Source: Acidobacteriota bacterium
Lineage (GTDB): Bacteria > Acidobacteriota > Blastocatellia > Pyrinomonadales > Pyrinomonadaceae
Direction of reading: 5' to 3'
DNA length: 7,066 nt
Assembly: GCA_005790265.1 (NCBI GenBank)
Contig: SXVE01000385.1
Span: forward strand, 1 to 7,066
Below, piece after piece: positions 5,748 to 7,066 of this stretch. Under the pieces are notes generated by a model. The model did no database searches. It was not told the DNA's origin and saw nothing but the letters and a program-made list of their open reading frames with translations. Position numbers and translations under genes: made by a program. How positions within the stretch are numbered: position 1 is the first letter of the stretch; every line of letters begins with the position of its first letter.

Positions 5748-6875
5748 ATGATTTTACCAAATTCTATCATCGGCGTGTTCGGAAGCGGGCAGCTCGGTCG
5801 AATGTTTGCCATCGAAGCGCGCAAAATGGGTTATCGCGTGCACACTTTTTCGCCCGACACCGACACGCCGACCGGACAAGTCGCCGATTATGAAACGTGC
5901 GCCGATTACGAAGATTTGGACGCGGTGAAAAAATTTGCGAGCGCGGTTGATGTCGTGACGTTTGAATTTGAAAACGTGCCGTCGCAAACGGTCGAAATCG
6001 CCGCGCAGTTTGTCGCCGTTCATCCGCCGGGCGATGTTTTGCATACGACGCAGAATCGTTTGCGGGAAAAAAACTTTCTGCGCCGCAACAATTTTCCGCA
6101 CGCTGATTTTCGACCGATTAAAACGCTAACTGATTTGGAAAACGCGATTGCGGAAATCGGCGCTCCGGCGATTCTCAAAACCGCCGGTTTCGGTTACGAC
6201 GGCAAAGGTCAGGCGAAAATAAAATCGGCGGATGAAGCAGCACGAGCGTTTGCGAATTTGAACGGTCAGGAAGCGGTGCTCGAAACTTTCGTCGAATTTG
6301 AAAAAGAAGTTTCCGTCGTTGCGGCGCGCGACGCGCACGGCAATTTTGCGCATTACGGCGTAATCGAAAACGAACACGTCAATCACATTCTCGACGTTTC
6401 GTTTGCGCCCGCGCTCGTTTCCGAAAAAACTTTTCGCGAAGCCGTCGAAATCACTCGCGCCGTCGTCGAAACTTTCAATTACGTCGGCACTTTGTGCGTT
6501 GAATTCTTTGTTACGAAAGATCAAAAACTCTTGATCAACGAACTCGCGCCGCGCCCGCACAATTCCGGTCATCTGACATTCGACGCCTGTATTTCGTCGC
6601 AGTTTGAGCAACAACTGCGCGCCGTCTGCGGACTTCCGCTCGGCTCGACCGAATTTTTCAAACCGTGCGCAATGGCGAATCTGCTCGGCGACGCGTGGCA
6701 AAACGGCGAACCGAATTGGGCGCAAGCGCTGCGTTTTCCCGAAGTAAAACTGCATCTTTACGGCAAAGCCGAACCGCGACCGGGAAGAAAAATGGGACAC
6801 TTAACCGCACTCGCCGATTCCGCTGCGCAAGCTGCCGAAATCATCAGGCAGGCTCGCGAAAGTCTCAAACAATAA
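5748..6875 (+). CDS. purK: N5-carboxyaminoimidazole ribonucleotide synthase
   Basis: PurK uses ATP and bicarbonate to turn AIR into N5-CAIR, which PurE then rearranges to CAIR in de novo purine synthesis. The 375 residues suit the family (355 in E. coli). The N-terminal fold opens with GVFGSGQLGRM (9-19), the PurK signature, and TFEFENVP (71-78). The ATP-grasp part shows QNRLREKNFL (102-111), the glycine loop ILKTAGFGYDGKGQ (142-155), the acidic stretch ETFVEFEKEVSV (179-190), and NELAPRPHNSGH (264-275), whose Glu and Asn would bind magnesium. The C-terminal domain has LHLYGK (335-340) and GRKMGHLT (346-353). It appears intact. Unusually, the gene before it is the hybrid kinase rather than purE, 81 bases upstream on the same strand. 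It converges with crcB, with 8 bases between the stops. Confidence 0.97.
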   Translation: MILPNSIIGVFGSGQLGRMFAIEARKMGYRVHTFSPDTDTPTGQVADYETCADYEDLDAVKKFASAVDVVTFEFENVPSQTVEIAAQFVAVHPPGDVLHTTQNRLREKNFLRRNNFPHADFRPIKTLTDLENAIAEIGAPAILKTAGFGYDGKGQAKIKSADEAARAFANLNGQEAVLETFVEFEKEVSVVAARDAHGNFAHYGVIENEHVNHILDVSFAPALVSEKTFREAVEITRAVVETFNYVGTLCVEFFVTKDQKLLINELAPRPHNSGHLTFDACISSQFEQQLRAVCGLPLGSTEFFKPCAMANLLGDAWQNGEPNWAQALRFPEVKLHLYGKAEPRPGRKMGHLTALADSAAQAAEIIRQARESLKQ

Positions 6876-6883
6876 AAACAAAA

Positions 6884-7066
6884 TTAAAGTTTTTTCGCCA
6901 GCCAAACGCCTCCGAGGACTCCGCTAAATCCGAGCGCAATGCTGATCGTCAAATAAAAAACCGCTAAAACGTATTCGCGTTCTTTGCTTAGCTCGAAAAG
7001 TTCCAGCTCGAAAGTTGAAAATGTCGTGAACGCGCCGAGGAAACCGACGATCAGGGCGAGCCGCAG
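6884..7066 (-). CDS. crcB: CrcB/Fluc fluoride channel, C-terminal part (partial)
   Basis: The minus strand, entering from the window edge and ending in TAA at 6886-6884, encodes the last 60 residues of a Fluc-type fluoride channel. These dimeric inner-membrane channels export fluoride. The family hallmark is seen at residues 8-19 of the fragment, GFLGAFTTFSTF, including the TTFSTF break of the third membrane helix, which in known Fluc structures provides the central sodium site and the phenylalanines of the pore. It is followed by a polar stretch (ELSKEREYV) and a fourth membrane segment (AVFYLTISIALGFSGVLGGVWLA) with a KKL tail. The start and any fluoride riboswitch would lie beyond the window. 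The gene faces purK tail to tail. Confidence 0.93.
   Translation of the reverse strand: MRLALIVGFLGAFTTFSTFELELFELSKEREYVLAVFYLTISIALGFSGVLGGVWLAKKL

Noticed and set aside
6126..6800. 224-codon open frame on the minus strand opposite purK
   Set aside because: It is antisense to an intact PurK and its sequence shows no domain or plausible start context.

Overview
The window looks like ordinary chromosome from a free-living bacterium with mid-range G+C. Coding regions are visibly richer in G+C than the A/T-rich intergenic DNA. No lineage marker such as rRNA is present. The codon style, the weak or absent Shine-Dalgarno sites before two large genes, and the long PAS/GAF hybrid kinase would fit a soil or environmental lineage such as Acidobacteriota, but that placement is only an inference.

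Layout. Bases 1-117 (minus) are the start of a secreted or envelope protein cut by the window edge. Bases 175-1719 (minus) are guaA, GMP synthase, complete. Just upstream is a short divergent control region with back-to-back promoter-like elements, and then a plus-strand tRNA-Asn(GTT) at 1815-1889 with encoded CCA, closed by a clear intrinsic terminator at 1903-1936. Bases 1937-2249 are A/T-rich and hold a long imperfect dyad and a 28-codon single-membrane-segment frame. That frame resembles KdpF and lies in the same reading frame as the next gene, separated from it by one TAG. Bases 2250-5666 (plus) encode a 1138-residue soluble hybrid histidine kinase, PAS-PAS-PAS-GAF-GAF-HisKA-HATPase-REC. 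Bases 5748-6875 (plus) are purK, complete. Bases 6884-7066 (minus) are the C-terminal end of a CrcB/Fluc fluoride channel, convergent with purK and only 8 bases from it.

Function. GuaA and PurK are two steps of purine nucleotide synthesis that bracket the tRNA gene and the kinase. They are on opposite strands and not in one operon, and purE, PurK's usual neighbour, is absent. The kinase has no response-regulator or HPt gene next to it in the window, so its phosphorelay partners must be elsewhere. The least explained stretch is 2050-2250, where the dyad, the membrane mini-ORF and the in-frame stop lie directly in front of the kinase. No CRISPR array, insertion sequence, prophage or defence cassette is visible.
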